Assembly (NCBI RefSeq): GCF_001550135.1
Contig: NZ_LRUE01000007.1
Coordinates: forward strand, 1 to 61,855
DNA: 61,855 bases
Origin: Pseudoalteromonas shioyasakiensis
GTDB lineage: Bacteria > Pseudomonadota > Gammaproteobacteria > Enterobacterales > Alteromonadaceae
Direction: 5' to 3'
The translations under genes were made by a program, and so were the position numbers. Numbering within the stretch: position 1 is the stretch's first letter; each line of letters opens with the position of its first letter. Under the pieces are notes generated by a model, which worked only from the letters and a program-made list of their open reading frames with translations, was not told the origin of the DNA and searched no databases. Shown in pieces: positions 9,401 through 18,951 of the stretch.

Positions 9401-12400
9401 AGCTGGTTACGCAGGTACAATCACAAGCCTTGAGTTTGATTTAGGCTCATGTGACATTGATTTTATCGAAGTGGGCAAACGTGGCGCCAATGATTTAGCC
9501 TTAGCTGATATCACAGCCCGTACAACAACCCTTGAAAATGATATCAATGCGCGTACTGGGATCATGGCGCAGTACGCAACAACGGCATGGGTTAATGCGC
9601 TTGGTTTTCAAACGCAAAGCAACGTGCAAACGTTAATTGACTCGTTTAATACCCAATACAACATTAGTGCGGTACTGCAAGAGTTTTCAGATAACAACAC
9701 CATCTTAAAAGCCAATGCTGCGCAAACGTGGATCGACGGCGCTAACGCGACCATACGCGAACAAGTAAATAGTATTTTAAACACTGAAAATGGCGTTAAT
9801 GATCGCATTGCCACTGCAGAGCGAAGCTTAGACGCAATTAAAGGTGAAATCAGCCAAAGCGTTAGCCAAATAAGCGGCCTTGAGCTCAATGTAAAAGAGC
9901 AAGGCTTAGCTGATATTATCCATGCCTATAACCAGCTGCAGCAAGATAACGACTTAGCAGAGCAAGGTTATAGCTTGTCAGTGGCCACAGAAAAGTTAAC
10001 CGCTGTGACCAATGATGTTGAGTCGCTAGCAACTCAACAATTAGAGTTAGCCGGTGCCTTTGCTCAAAACCAAGCGTATTTAACAAGCCTAAACCAAGCG
10101 TTTGCAAATGAGCGTACAGCCCGTAGTAGCTCAGAGCGTGAATTGCGCGCCGAAATCACCCGTGAAGGTCAACGTTCTGTTGCTCAAGCTAACGAGCGAT
10201 TAGCCGCGACAGTTGGTTATTGTATTGATGCAGACGGCAATCTGGTTGATGAAGCAGATGCAATGGCCTGTATTGCTGCGGGCCATGAATGGATTGATGG
10301 CCCATTGGTTGAGCTTATCAATGAATATACCGCAACGTATGTAAACAACCAGGGTTTTCAAACTGCAGCGAATGTAGAGCAGTATATCAACACGTTAAAT
10401 GCTGAGTACGGCGTAACAGCGACTATTCAGCAAATTAACGATGAAGGTGTGATCACTGCAGCTAAAGAAGCGCAGCAATGGATTAACGCCGCAGACGGCA
10501 CGATCACCGATCTGATCACGCAGTACGTCAATAAACCCGATGGTATTAATACTAGCATTAGTTTTGCCTATGATCTTATCCAAGCCAATGCCGATGAAAT
10601 CAGTGCAACAGCGAATGCACAGCAACAGTTAAGTGCCCGCTTTAACCAAGCTGAATCAGATATCAACACATTTAACGAAGCGCTAACCAATGAGCAGCAA
10701 GCCCGTGCAACCATGGGTTCGCAGTTACGTGTAGAGTTTCAATCGCAAGATTTGGCAATGCTTGCCACGGCTAACGAGTTTACCCGTGCAGTAACAGGGT
10801 ATTGCATCGATGCTGAGGGCAATCGTGTTGATGAAGACGATGCCATTGCATGTGAAGCTGCGGGCCATACATGGGTTGACGGCCCAGCCGTGCAACGCGC
10901 TGTTGAAATCAGTGCTGCATGGGTCACGCTGCAAGGGTACCAAACGCAAAGCAACGTACAGCAAAGCATTAATTCGTGGGATGCATCGTATGGCGTAACA
11001 GCGACCATTCAGCAAATAAACGATGACGATGTTATCACTGCAGCCAAAGAAGCACGTTCGTGGATCAATGCTGCAGAGGGCACCATTGAAGATGTGATCA
11101 CGCAGTACGTTAATAAGCCCGATGGCATTAATACGAGCTTAAGCTTTGCTTATGATCTTATCCAAGCCAATGCTGACGAACTAAGTGCTGCAGCGACAGC
11201 ACGCCAACAGTTAAGTACGCGCTTAGAGGGTGCCGAAGCCGACATAATCACCACAAACGAAGCACTAACGACAGAGCAACAAGCCCGTGCAACCATGGGT
11301 TCGCAGCTGCGTGTAGAGTTTCAATCGCAAGATTTGGCAATGCTGGCCACGGCTAACGAGTTTACCCGGGCAGTAACAGGGTATTGCATCGATGCTGAGG
11401 GCAATCGTGTTGATGAAGACGATGCCATTGCATGTGAAGCAGCGGGCCATGAGTGGATTGATGGCCCAGCCGTGCAACGCGCTGTTGAAATCAGTGCTGC
11501 ATGGGTCACGCTGCAAGGGTTTCAAACGCAAAGCAATGTGCAACAGCAGCTCGATACATTCAATTCAACGTATCAAGTAAGCGCAACACTTGAGCAATTT
11601 GCAGGAAATAACACACTACAAAAAGCCAATAATGCGCAGTTGTTCATCGATGGCGCCGAAGAATATATTGCCCAGCGTATCACTGCATACAATGCCCAAG
11701 AAGGGAGCGTAAACGCCAAGTTTAGCGATGTGCAACAGCGACTTGATGCAGCCGAAGGGTCTTTATCAACCAGTATTGTGCAAATTCAAGGGTTAAGCCA
11801 AGCGCAGCAAGCAAGTGATTTAAACGCCGTGATTGCAGCATACAATGCACTTATTAGCGAAAATGAATTAGCTGAACTTGATGTTAAAGCCGCACTTGCA
11901 AACGAAAAGCTGCAAGCTCAAACAAACGAAGTTGAAAGCCTGGCGCAGCAGCAGCTTGAACTTGCCGCGCTATTTAACGACAGCAAAGCAATTATTACGA
12001 GCTTAAACCAAGCTGTATCGAGTCAATACCAATCGAGTGTAATACGTGATCAGCGCTATCAAGCAACGTTTGAAAATGTGAGCGCACGCTTTAGTGATGT
12101 AACAACGGCCATTGCGACAATTGACGAAGCGAACACACTTCGCGATCAAGAGTTCGAATCGTTTGTTGCTGACACCATTGCTCAGTTTGATGAAGTAGCC
12201 GAAACCTTTGCAAGTCAAGATCAGGCCTTTAGTACACTGCAGCAAACGCTGACAGCAAAAATAAATGAAGACACCGAAGCCGCCAAAAACGAAGCCGTAT
12301 CAACAGCCCAACAATACACACGTACAGCGGTTGGTTACTGTGTAGATGCCCAAGGGCAAATCACCAGTGAAAGCGATGCGGTGCAATGCGTAACTGACGG

Positions 12401-14663
12401 TGGAACATGGCTTGCTGGCCCACTTGCTGAGTACATCGAAAACTTACAAATTAGCGATGGTGAAAGCACAGCAAGCATTAAGCAAATACGCCAAGTTTTT
12501 ACTAAAGAAAATGGCCAATTGGTTGCGCGTGGTGGTTGGACACTCGACAACAACGGGCGCATTGTTTCGATAGCCGGTTATAACGATGGTGAAACAGGCC
12601 ATATCGATATTGGCGCTGATCTGCTTCGGTTTGGTGTTGTGGTAGATGGTGCGTTCGTGCCAACGTCATACATTGATAATGCCGATCCTGCTAACCCTGT
12701 TCAAGTTATCCGTGGTCGCTTAGTGCTTGGTGATGGCCACACTGTAAACAGCCTAGAAGATATCAAGGCACAAGACGGCTTAGGTGCCTTTAACTTAACG
12801 TATGATTCGGGAGAGTGGGCGCTAGAAAACGGGCGTATTACTCGTACAAATGCGGGTACAGCTTGGGATAGTGGCTTTAGCACTGTTGAGCAATACACTA
12901 ACGTTGTAATGTCTGCAAAAGTAGCCTCAAACCAAGTAGTCATGCTTGGTTTAAGTGCTAACGCCAGTGCGGGCGATTACACCAAAATGGACTACGCGTT
13001 ATATGCATCGAACGGTACGTTACATGCTTATGTAGGCGGCACGAAAGTGGCTAACGCCATTGGTTCGCATGATGGCGGTGCCGTGTTATCAGTAGAGTTA
13101 TCGAATGGTGTGGTGTCTTTTTTAAAGAACGGCCAAACACTTTTCACTGCTACAGATACCACCAACTTGGCATTGCGTGGCGATGTTGCCATTTATCAAC
13201 AAAATGGGTATATCGACAACTTTAGCTTTGCCCCAAAAGGCGCAGTTGGCCAAGACGGAAAAACCCCAACAGTTACTCAAAATCCTGATGGGTCTTACAC
13301 TATTAGCAATGGCACAGACAGCGTTACTATTCGCGATGGTGAAAATGCACCAATCCCAACCGTAACTAATAATGGCAATGGTACCTACACGGTAACAGAT
13401 GGTAATGGTAACAGCGTTGTTGTTAGTGATGGCAAAGACGGTTACACGCCCGTTAAGGGCACTGATTACTTTGACGGTAATGATGGCAGCTTTGTTAGTT
13501 ACGTATTTAAAGCGGCCCCATCTAAGCCATCAACACCATCAGGCGGTTCATTTAATGGGACAACCGAAACCTTCCCAAGCGGCTGGAATGACACCCCTGT
13601 CTATGTAAACGGCCAGATCACATGGGTATCTAAAACGCGGTATCGCATCGTAAACAATGCGTGGACTAAGACGGGATGGTCTTCACCCGTTGAGTACATC
13701 ATTCGTGGTGAGAAAGGCGATAAAGGTGACAGCGTAAAAGGTGATGCTGGCGCAAGGGGAGCGGGCCGTTATACCGTTGCCAACTCTAACGGCGTTTGGT
13801 ACGACAGCACGGCATGGTATGCAGTTCCAAGTGGTGGTCCCGTATTAAATGACATTGTAACGATTTATAAATCCTCAGACCCAGAAGTTCAAACCACAAA
13901 GAGATATAACGGTAGTTCGTGGGTAAGCTATACCCTATATGTGCATGGTGATGCTTTCATAAAGGGCACGGCTGATGGAGATATTTTCCGAGCGGGTACC
14001 CGTATTGAATCACCCCGTATTGATTTAATTGGTGGTGCGTTCATGAAAATTGAACTAGCCAGCGGCTTTGGCCCAGACAATCTGTGGTACTGGTATGGGC
14101 CTAAGATCATGAGCGGCGGTTTACCAAACCTTGATGCGCTAACAAAAGCGAACGGTATCGAATGGAAAGACACAGCCGGTAACGCGTATTTTGGTGGTGC
14201 GATCACATCAGGTGTACTCAGCACTGCCCTAACAACGTCTGATTTATCATCTTCTGCAAACGTCACAATTGGCCCGTTCGGTTCAAATGGTGGCGTTATA
14301 GACATTGTGTGTTCTCTTATGGCCACTTCGCGTGGTTCAGGCCGCAGCAGTTCGCCTGTTTCAGCACCGTCTGAGCCGTCTTATACGATTGTACTTTATG
14401 AGAGCGTATCAGGCAGTTGGGTCACTCGTAAAACGCAAAGTTTTACGGGTGAATCAGGTATTCATAATATTTACGATGGCGAATCGAACATGTATGACTG
14501 GATCGGCACCCAAAGCTGTTCTGGCTCGTTTACCTATACCGATAACAAAAAAACCACCACAGACCGAATTTACAAACTTGCTATAACGAGCCGCAACGCG
14601 CTTGCGACCAGCGGAAGTTATAAGCCTACCCAAAAATTAACTTTAGTATCTCAAGAGGGCTAA
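6447..14663 (+). CDS. Giant tail-tip / host-specificity protein (J-like)
   Basis: This 2738-residue protein is a central tail hub and receptor-contact protein of the lambda gpJ type. The first 450 residues are the conserved hub (IPVVYGTREVGG near residue 40, PDLTAIIRGKKV near 170). Two fibronectin-III-like domains follow at about 465-640. Next come long helical regions and repeated 194-residue modules, each carrying a GYC(I/V)DA...C...G..W.(D)GP motif at residues 1257, 1451, 1645 and, more divergent, 1963. Residues about 2110-2270 look like a lectin-type jelly roll, followed by Gly-rich triple-helix-like repeats (GEKGDKGDS) and a C-terminal tip. The repeats suggest growth by duplication and a fast-evolving host range. 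Confidence 0.92.
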   Translation: MSLFSKLRHFTTKLILNWLNPEPDRSGQGTNVTKASSENHIPVVYGTREVGGTIVFMNTTNPDDGDDVKNDLLHLIVVWCEGGIDGVEDLWLNKISINDSKFDAKDGGRWAHAVHFPNGMGNYTYSYLKEAGWDAASKNHKLQGLACSYIRLEWSIADDAPFTGVPDLTAIIRGKKVKNLHTGAVEYSENPAYILHDYLTAKIYGKELAASEIYLQSFKDAATVCDTLVPQYQGASETQKLFTCNQVIDTAQSILDNVELLGKSMRGIIPIINGQLHLIIEQDEPVTPEGLSERDFKSKIQYSSGGKNKRYNRVIVEYIDKEALYSEQDAIYPEPDSELEQQWLAADNGVLLEHRFKVSGCTNYYEARQMARVIAMLSRESLNFTVTASPIALQYTVGDIVPITVKKLGWDEKPFRLIKSNLQDNGDYKLTFKEHQPYIYNWLSGVVRPPIPDSNLPNPRQVAAPTELTATALDDGHVKISWVSAYTYFDVQIYRNNTLIKRTVTPQPEYIITDLDAGSFEIDIRARSNMGYHSEFVTLSFDVLTPGEPIVSIDSATYNTLVLSARVLGAGLGTTFEWQFLGTNDNPRTEVNTHSGYNYTFTGLQPDTEYNFKVRTKNVAGVSPWVAVSASTTVADFAEYIADLEISQLSQEAQNLISDINQQVDRLRPETENNLPSLIAKNIDAITGLTEKVEVLDAENPNSIPFKIDQLVDIVDVINAENPNNLQSQLAQSTSKINDLERITQVLDASSSASLPALIKINQIAIEKQRLEQQNLGLSVLNVTSAYTNWRNEYERRTLDNERLIDAAVYVDPDTGTIVNRAYAYTDESFNSAQLLIEGAESKITLNAKQIAQSQNRITQAEATLKLQAGQITQRATYAEVESQIAGSLAALQPAYSWQFNTNAEGFTGVDSHNAQGYIVASSQVATPAISYDATENPMFRIRVRKHVGATWRGDIKFNGGTTALHLPEPASDEWETLNIDATGTAGYAGTITSLEFDLGSCDIDFIEVGKRGANDLALADITARTTTLENDINARTGIMAQYATTAWVNALGFQTQSNVQTLIDSFNTQYNISAVLQEFSDNNTILKANAAQTWIDGANATIREQVNSILNTENGVNDRIATAERSLDAIKGEISQSVSQISGLELNVKEQGLADIIHAYNQLQQDNDLAEQGYSLSVATEKLTAVTNDVESLATQQLELAGAFAQNQAYLTSLNQAFANERTARSSSERELRAEITREGQRSVAQANERLAATVGYCIDADGNLVDEADAMACIAAGHEWIDGPLVELINEYTATYVNNQGFQTAANVEQYINTLNAEYGVTATIQQINDEGVITAAKEAQQWINAADGTITDLITQYVNKPDGINTSISFAYDLIQANADEISATANAQQQLSARFNQAESDINTFNEALTNEQQARATMGSQLRVEFQSQDLAMLATANEFTRAVTGYCIDAEGNRVDEDDAIACEAAGHTWVDGPAVQRAVEISAAWVTLQGYQTQSNVQQSINSWDASYGVTATIQQINDDDVITAAKEARSWINAAEGTIEDVITQYVNKPDGINTSLSFAYDLIQANADELSAAATARQQLSTRLEGAEADIITTNEALTTEQQARATMGSQLRVEFQSQDLAMLATANEFTRAVTGYCIDAEGNRVDEDDAIACEAAGHEWIDGPAVQRAVEISAAWVTLQGFQTQSNVQQQLDTFNSTYQVSATLEQFAGNNTLQKANNAQLFIDGAEEYIAQRITAYNAQEGSVNAKFSDVQQRLDAAEGSLSTSIVQIQGLSQAQQASDLNAVIAAYNALISENELAELDVKAALANEKLQAQTNEVESLAQQQLELAALFNDSKAIITSLNQAVSSQYQSSVIRDQRYQATFENVSARFSDVTTAIATIDEANTLRDQEFESFVADTIAQFDEVAETFASQDQAFSTLQQTLTAKINEDTEAAKNEAVSTAQQYTRTAVGYCVDAQGQITSESDAVQCVTDGGTWLAGPLAEYIENLQISDGESTASIKQIRQVFTKENGQLVARGGWTLDNNGRIVSIAGYNDGETGHIDIGADLLRFGVVVDGAFVPTSYIDNADPANPVQVIRGRLVLGDGHTVNSLEDIKAQDGLGAFNLTYDSGEWALENGRITRTNAGTAWDSGFSTVEQYTNVVMSAKVASNQVVMLGLSANASAGDYTKMDYALYASNGTLHAYVGGTKVANAIGSHDGGAVLSVELSNGVVSFLKNGQTLFTATDTTNLALRGDVAIYQQNGYIDNFSFAPKGAVGQDGKTPTVTQNPDGSYTISNGTDSVTIRDGENAPIPTVTNNGNGTYTVTDGNGNSVVVSDGKDGYTPVKGTDYFDGNDGSFVSYVFKAAPSKPSTPSGGSFNGTTETFPSGWNDTPVYVNGQITWVSKTRYRIVNNAWTKTGWSSPVEYIIRGEKGDKGDSVKGDAGARGAGRYTVANSNGVWYDSTAWYAVPSGGPVLNDIVTIYKSSDPEVQTTKRYNGSSWVSYTLYVHGDAFIKGTADGDIFRAGTRIESPRIDLIGGAFMKIELASGFGPDNLWYWYGPKIMSGGLPNLDALTKANGIEWKDTAGNAYFGGAITSGVLSTALTTSDLSSSANVTIGPFGSNGGVIDIVCSLMATSRGSGRSSSPVSAPSEPSYTIVLYESVSGSWVTRKTQSFTGESGIHNIYDGESNMYDWIGTQSCSGSFTYTDNKKTTTDRIYKLAITSRNALATSGSYKPTQKLTLVSQEG
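10215..12420 (+). repeat. 582-bp in-frame module repeats in the tail-tip gene
   Basis: The GYC-coding triplets lie at 10215, 10797 and 11379, exactly 582 bp (194 codons) apart. A diverged fourth lies at 12333. The second and third copies are nearly identical over about 175 bp (10692-10867 and 11274-11449). The modules on either side resemble each other (TQSNVQ..., then QISGLE or QIQGLS), giving an A-B-B-A-like order. Confidence 0.85.
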
Positions 14664-14666
14664 ATC

Positions 14667-17534
14667 ATGCCAGCATTTACGGCTTCACAAGCCAGTGTTA
14701 CAAACAACTCAAAAGTTGTGCAAATCAACAGTGGCGAGAGTATCGCCAATGTAAACAGCGGTGACTTTTTAGTCCTTGCAGGTTTCATTATTGAAATTAA
14801 CCGCGCGTATGTAGGCGGCGATGGCAAAGGCTATTTTGAGCTAGTTAAAAACTGGCCAAACAGCAACCAAACCAACCAAGAGTGCATCGTTATACCCACA
14901 ACCGGCGAGTTTAAAAAAGCTGTTGATGCGCTCACAAGCGCTAACGTGTTAGTCAACGATAATTTTAAAGCCATGCAAGATTGGCAAACAAAAACGGGTA
15001 CCGTTACGTTTAGCAATCAAGACGGCACAACGACAACCGTTAAAACCCTTAAGCAGATTGAAAATGAAGCCCAAGCACAAATGGATGCAACGCACCCTTA
15101 CCCTTGGGCATTACGAACTAAGGACATTGAAGCGCTACGCAAAGCAAACTTGGCAAGGTATGACAACGGGTTTATTTCTTTGGGCCGAGAAACTCAGGTA
15201 TCAAATTTAAACCTAGCCCAAGGGTTATGGGTTGCCAACGATTTAAAATCAAATCAACTGTATATGGGTCGAAAAATTGATGATGCCAATACAGGTGGTA
15301 CAGCTGAAACGGGCGAAGCTATTATTGTAGTAGCGGGGCTTGAATTTAATTTAAAAGATATTGCAACGGATGCCGCCCACCTAGAGGCAACGCTTCATAT
15401 GCCTGAAGCCGAAGACGGCACACGAACATTTGATACTGCAACGGGTGAAAGTGTAAAACATGCTAGTGCGGCTATTGCTTTTGCTTCAGAAACGGCCACC
15501 AATAAGGTCGTTATACGCCGTCAAGACGTACCATTTATTGAAATTTTCAAACGTGAAATAACCGAAGCCGATCCATTTGTTTATGCCTACGGTGCAATTC
15601 AAAGTACCGCCTCTAAAATTGAGGGTATCAATACGGTTCAAAATACGACGCGGCCATCAAGTTATTTTGGTTTTTATAAAGGTGATACTCGTGTAGGTAA
15701 AGGTATTAATTGGCTCACAGCCACTGATACACAGCGTAAAACAATTGCCGCCAATCTTAAGCATTATATTATGTTTGATGACCGAACAGGTAAATGGTAC
15801 CAGTACTGCATTAGAGTTCGATTTATTAAAGGTGCTGGTAATGGTGATTGGCTTGCTATTGATGCACGAAAAGCGGTTAAAACGTACTCTGATCCATTTA
15901 TGTTTTCAGCCGAAGCTTATGTAAAACCGCAAGGTAACTTAGACAGTATTGATTCTGATATTAATACTTTTACGGGTGGTGTTACGGGGTCGTTTTCAAA
16001 TATCAACAATCGTACATTCCGTGAAAATTACAAAGGCCGAGATCTTAAGGATTTAAAAGGGCTTTATGTTGCAACACAAAGTGGTGCAAGTTTACCGACA
16101 AATCTAAACGTTGCTGATGGTGAGTGTTATGCCTTGGTTATTGGTTGCTTTAATCGATTGAACCAAGGTGCAAACAATTTAAGCAACCCGTATGGCGCCG
16201 CTTGGATTGCCTCTAACTCTGGTAACTCACTAAAACGTAACTATTGGTCAAGTGATGCGTTAGTAGCCAACACTGTAGCAGATAATTTTATCCTAGCCTC
16301 TGACGGTGGTATTAAATCAACGAATGAACAAACGGGTAACATTGGTACAACGGCCAATGGTGAGGGGATTCTTTCACGTTTAGACAACCGTTTTCATGAC
16401 ACTGTTTATAATGGTGGTCAAGGTGGAATTACTAGAGATATGCGTTACTCAGCTAAAGGGATCACAATTACCCAAGCTAAGAAACGTGTAAACGAAATGC
16501 AAGGAGATTTGGCACCAGGTCTTGAACGTGAAACTCAAGTAATGATTTATCAAAGTTCAACCAACACAAATAACAATACATATATTGATTTTGATGGTAA
16601 TGAAACGAGTAACTTTGCTGTTGGTGATGAGATCTACTGTGAAACAGAAGCTGGTACTTATGTTAAGTCCACGGTAACGAGAATTGGTGCCGCATTTCTT
16701 CAAACAGAAGGTCAAGACAATGGCTGTAAAGTAAATGGATTAGTAGTCCACCTTAAAAAGACGGATACTTCGCTTAGAGGCAGCATTGAGCGAAACGATG
16801 TTGTAATTGACCCTGTTAATTTCTTCAATGAGCCAACACTAGCCCTTGGTTGGGTTGGTGGTTGGCGTCACCCATCCATGGCCCAATCTACGCGGATAGA
16901 AGCAACACGCAAGTTGGTTAGCTCTATCTCAGCTAATCGAATTTGGAAAGCAGAACTTGCTGATAATTATGGGAAGTCAACGTCCTCACCTGACACGGTG
17001 AAAAATGATATGTTCATTGATCCTAGCCACATTATTTCTATTCTGAATTACCGCTATAAAGCGAAAGTCACAACCGAAAGTGATGTGAAAGGAGCCTTAG
17101 AATACTTTGATGTTTTCTATACAGTTCGTGACATTGTGACCTTTGGGTCAACCTTTGCTGAATCATTAATTGGTAAAGTATTAAAAAACACGTATTCAAA
17201 TAATCACAAAGGTTATGCCCCAACACTTAATTTGAATATTAGCCCACAAACAAACCTGATCGCGGGTGTTACACATGCCCCAATCGATCTAGATAACCGT
17301 GAGTCAGGGGCATTAGGTATTAAAGTGCTGTCTTCAGTATTTGAAGAAGACGGTCTGTTATATGCCCAATTTAACTTTATAGAATTAGTGTGCAGCGGAA
17401 GTAATTGGGGAGATTCAGACAGCCAAATCCCGATTGTTCCTAACCTTTCCACCACTATTAATGACAATGCAACAAGTGTGATTGTAGGAACTGCAAGAAG
17501 CGCTGAGCCATTAGGAGTTTTACGTTATGCATAA
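14667..17534 (+). CDS. Tail fibre / receptor-binding protein candidate
   Basis: This 955-residue protein directly follows J, three bases after its stop. The N-terminal 150 residues (SGESIANVNSGDFLVLAGF..., then YVGGDGKGYFELVKNWP) look like a virion-attachment module. The large rest is beta-rich with many Asn, Thr and Gly and no known enzyme motif. From about 15300 the DNA is visibly richer in A+T than J, which suggests the receptor-binding part came by exchange. Position and composition support a fibre; the receptor is unknown. Confidence 0.7.
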   Translation: MPAFTASQASVTNNSKVVQINSGESIANVNSGDFLVLAGFIIEINRAYVGGDGKGYFELVKNWPNSNQTNQECIVIPTTGEFKKAVDALTSANVLVNDNFKAMQDWQTKTGTVTFSNQDGTTTTVKTLKQIENEAQAQMDATHPYPWALRTKDIEALRKANLARYDNGFISLGRETQVSNLNLAQGLWVANDLKSNQLYMGRKIDDANTGGTAETGEAIIVVAGLEFNLKDIATDAAHLEATLHMPEAEDGTRTFDTATGESVKHASAAIAFASETATNKVVIRRQDVPFIEIFKREITEADPFVYAYGAIQSTASKIEGINTVQNTTRPSSYFGFYKGDTRVGKGINWLTATDTQRKTIAANLKHYIMFDDRTGKWYQYCIRVRFIKGAGNGDWLAIDARKAVKTYSDPFMFSAEAYVKPQGNLDSIDSDINTFTGGVTGSFSNINNRTFRENYKGRDLKDLKGLYVATQSGASLPTNLNVADGECYALVIGCFNRLNQGANNLSNPYGAAWIASNSGNSLKRNYWSSDALVANTVADNFILASDGGIKSTNEQTGNIGTTANGEGILSRLDNRFHDTVYNGGQGGITRDMRYSAKGITITQAKKRVNEMQGDLAPGLERETQVMIYQSSTNTNNNTYIDFDGNETSNFAVGDEIYCETEAGTYVKSTVTRIGAAFLQTEGQDNGCKVNGLVVHLKKTDTSLRGSIERNDVVIDPVNFFNEPTLALGWVGGWRHPSMAQSTRIEATRKLVSSISANRIWKAELADNYGKSTSSPDTVKNDMFIDPSHIISILNYRYKAKVTTESDVKGALEYFDVFYTVRDIVTFGSTFAESLIGKVLKNTYSNNHKGYAPTLNLNISPQTNLIAGVTHAPIDLDNRESGALGIKVLSSVFEEDGLLYAQFNFIELVCSGSNWGDSDSQIPIVPNLSTTINDNATSVIVGTARSAEPLGVLRYA

Positions 17535-18189
17535 CAATATACTCGACTTTATTTTATTAGATGAAAATAACGAACCCATCTTAAACGATCTTGGTTTACC
17601 AACACTTAAGACAGGGCATGTACCAAAAACAGAAAGTGATTTGTTGCGTGTCATTTCTTTAGGCAAGCCAGTTAATGTAATTAATGCATTTGCTCAAGAG
17701 TTTATTGGTAGTGAGCAATGGGAATGGGCCAATAAGTACTACGACTATCTAGTTGAGTTAAACGAAGTCGAAAAGTACAACGCAAACTTACCCGACCCAA
17801 TTCCAACCGAAGACGGCGCATTGATTGAAGTTGAACCCAAAACGCTACCAACGGAACCAGAGCGCCCTGCCTTAAAAACAGTTGATGAAGTACTCGAACC
17901 GTACAAAGTCACCATTTTTAAACTGCAGCGCCAAAGCCAGATTGACAATGCCGTGGTTCAAATCTCAACAGGCAAAACGTTTGACGCTGACGAACAAAGC
18001 ATTACACGTATGGCCAACGCCCTTATTAAGCACTGGCAGCTTAACGAAGACGACATTATCCCTTGGTCAACAGCTGATGTGGCCACGGGTGTAATGGTTG
18101 AGTGCACAAAGGCCGAAATTGTTGAGGCGCACAGCCTTGCAACCGACCACTTTGCTACAACGTGGGGGATAGACAGTGGCACTGATTAA
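17527..18189 (+). CDS. Tail fibre assembly-like protein (DUF4376-like C terminus)
   Basis: This 220-residue acidic protein has a Pro/Glu-rich linker near residues 90-125 and a C-terminal helical domain (NAVVQISTGKTFDADEQS, then MANALIKHW and IPWSTADVATGVM). That domain resembles DUF4376, common in genes behind tail fibres. The start overlaps the fibre stop by eight bases, so the two are translationally coupled. A chaperone or fibre-accessory role is inferred. Confidence 0.65.
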   Translation: MHNNILDFILLDENNEPILNDLGLPTLKTGHVPKTESDLLRVISLGKPVNVINAFAQEFIGSEQWEWANKYYDYLVELNEVEKYNANLPDPIPTEDGALIEVEPKTLPTEPERPALKTVDEVLEPYKVTIFKLQRQSQIDNAVVQISTGKTFDADEQSITRMANALIKHWQLNEDDIIPWSTADVATGVMVECTKAEIVEAHSLATDHFATTWGIDSGTD

Positions 18190-18472
18190 CCCTGTGGCCA
18201 ATCAGCCTGGCGTGTTTTTAATGCAATGCCCGGGCTGTGAAATGTTGCATGCAATTTACACTCAAGATTGCCCCGACCCAAACCAGCCAAAGTGGGCTTT
18301 TAACAACGATGTTAAAAGCCCTACTTTCAGCCCATCGTTACTGGTTCAAGGCCACTACAAAGGGCAAGATTTTGTGTGCCATAGCTTTATTCGTAGTGGT
18401 CACTGGCAATTTTTAAACGACTGCACTCATGCATTGGCGGGTAAAACGGTGCCCATGCTTGAGGTTGACTAA
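18176..18472 (+). CDS. Small phage protein with CxxC and CHSF motifs (DUF6527-like)
   Basis: This 98-residue protein uses a GTG start that overlaps the previous gene. It carries CPGCEMLHAI near the N terminus, PTFSPSLLV in the middle, then CHSFI and NDCTHALAGKTVP. This pattern recurs in small proteins of tail or lysis regions of many proteobacterial prophages, often misnamed anaerobic dehydrogenase. The Cys and His residues suggest a zinc fold. Function is unknown. Confidence 0.65.
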   Translation: MALINPVANQPGVFLMQCPGCEMLHAIYTQDCPDPNQPKWAFNNDVKSPTFSPSLLVQGHYKGQDFVCHSFIRSGHWQFLNDCTHALAGKTVPMLEVD

Positions 18473-18473
18473 C

Positions 18474-18496
18474 AAGGGGCTTATAGCCCCTTTTTT
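18474..18496 (+). terminator. Intrinsic terminator
   Basis: An 8-bp stem AAGGGGCT / AGCCCCTT with a TAT loop is followed by six T. It lies directly behind the CHSF-motif gene and before the last gene of the late operon. Confidence 0.85.
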
Positions 18497-18509
18497 ATTG
18501 GAGAAACCC

Positions 18510-18839
18510 ATGTTTACCATGCTTAAAACGCTAAGAACCTTGGTTTGCTACTTGTTGAGTGGTTTATTATTTATTTTGCCTTTTACTCTGCTTGCCTTAT
18601 GGGCATTACTTGGCAGTAAATGGGCCTTTAACAGCTTGTATAGTTTAGATGTGCTTATTTGCAGCATTTGCCACGGTACGCACCTTGAGTCTATTTCGGC
18701 CCGCAGTTATAGGCTACGAAACGATAAGCGCTATTTATACCAAATGCTTTTTATTGATTTGTTAGCAAAGCCGTTTGATGGGGCCGATCACTGTGAGCGT
18801 GCATGGCGGTGGGAAAAGTCAGTAATTAAGCGCCCTTAA
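18510..18839 (+). CDS. Small membrane phage protein with SICHG...SARSYR motif
   Basis: The start at 18510 follows a good ribosome site (GGAGAAACCC); an upstream in-frame extension would run through the terminator. The 109-residue product has a hydrophobic segment at residues 9-32, then ICHGTHLESISARSYRLRND and a C-terminal DHCERAWRWE. This Cys/His arrangement is seen in small conserved phage proteins at the end of late operons. Function is unknown. Confidence 0.6.
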   Translation: MFTMLKTLRTLVCYLLSGLLFILPFTLLALWALLGSKWAFNSLYSLDVLICSICHGTHLESISARSYRLRNDKRYLYQMLFIDLLAKPFDGADHCERAWRWEKSVIKRP

Positions 18840-18885
18840 ACCCGCCTAAAAAATAAGCGTTTGATCCTTTGTTGCGATCTTTACA

Positions 18886-18913
18886 TTGCGCAATACACGT
18901 TATGTGTTATATT
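18886..18913 (+). promoter_or_regulatory. Candidate repA promoter with embedded repressor operator
   Basis: TTGCGC and TATATT are spaced by 16 bp. The 15-bp site TACAC-GTTAT-GTGTT (18894-18908) fills the spacer and matches four or five of five bases in each arm of the operator found between the CI-like repressor and cro. A bound repressor would exclude polymerase. Promoter strength is a guess; the operator match is seen directly. Confidence 0.55.
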
Positions 18914-18951
18914 GATCACATCTCACAAGGTGAGTGTGAATTGGAGAGGTT

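Larger units (their letters stand above)
1..11427. repeat. Left copy of an 11.4-kb terminal redundancy
   Basis: This segment recurs as 50429-61855 at a constant offset of 50428. All predicted proteins, including out-of-frame ones, are identical in the two copies. The left edge lies inside the Lys/Ala/Glu tandem repeat of a head gene, so it is not a natural genome end. The simplest reading is a circular or concatemeric 50,428-bp genome read 1.2 times. Confidence 0.97.
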
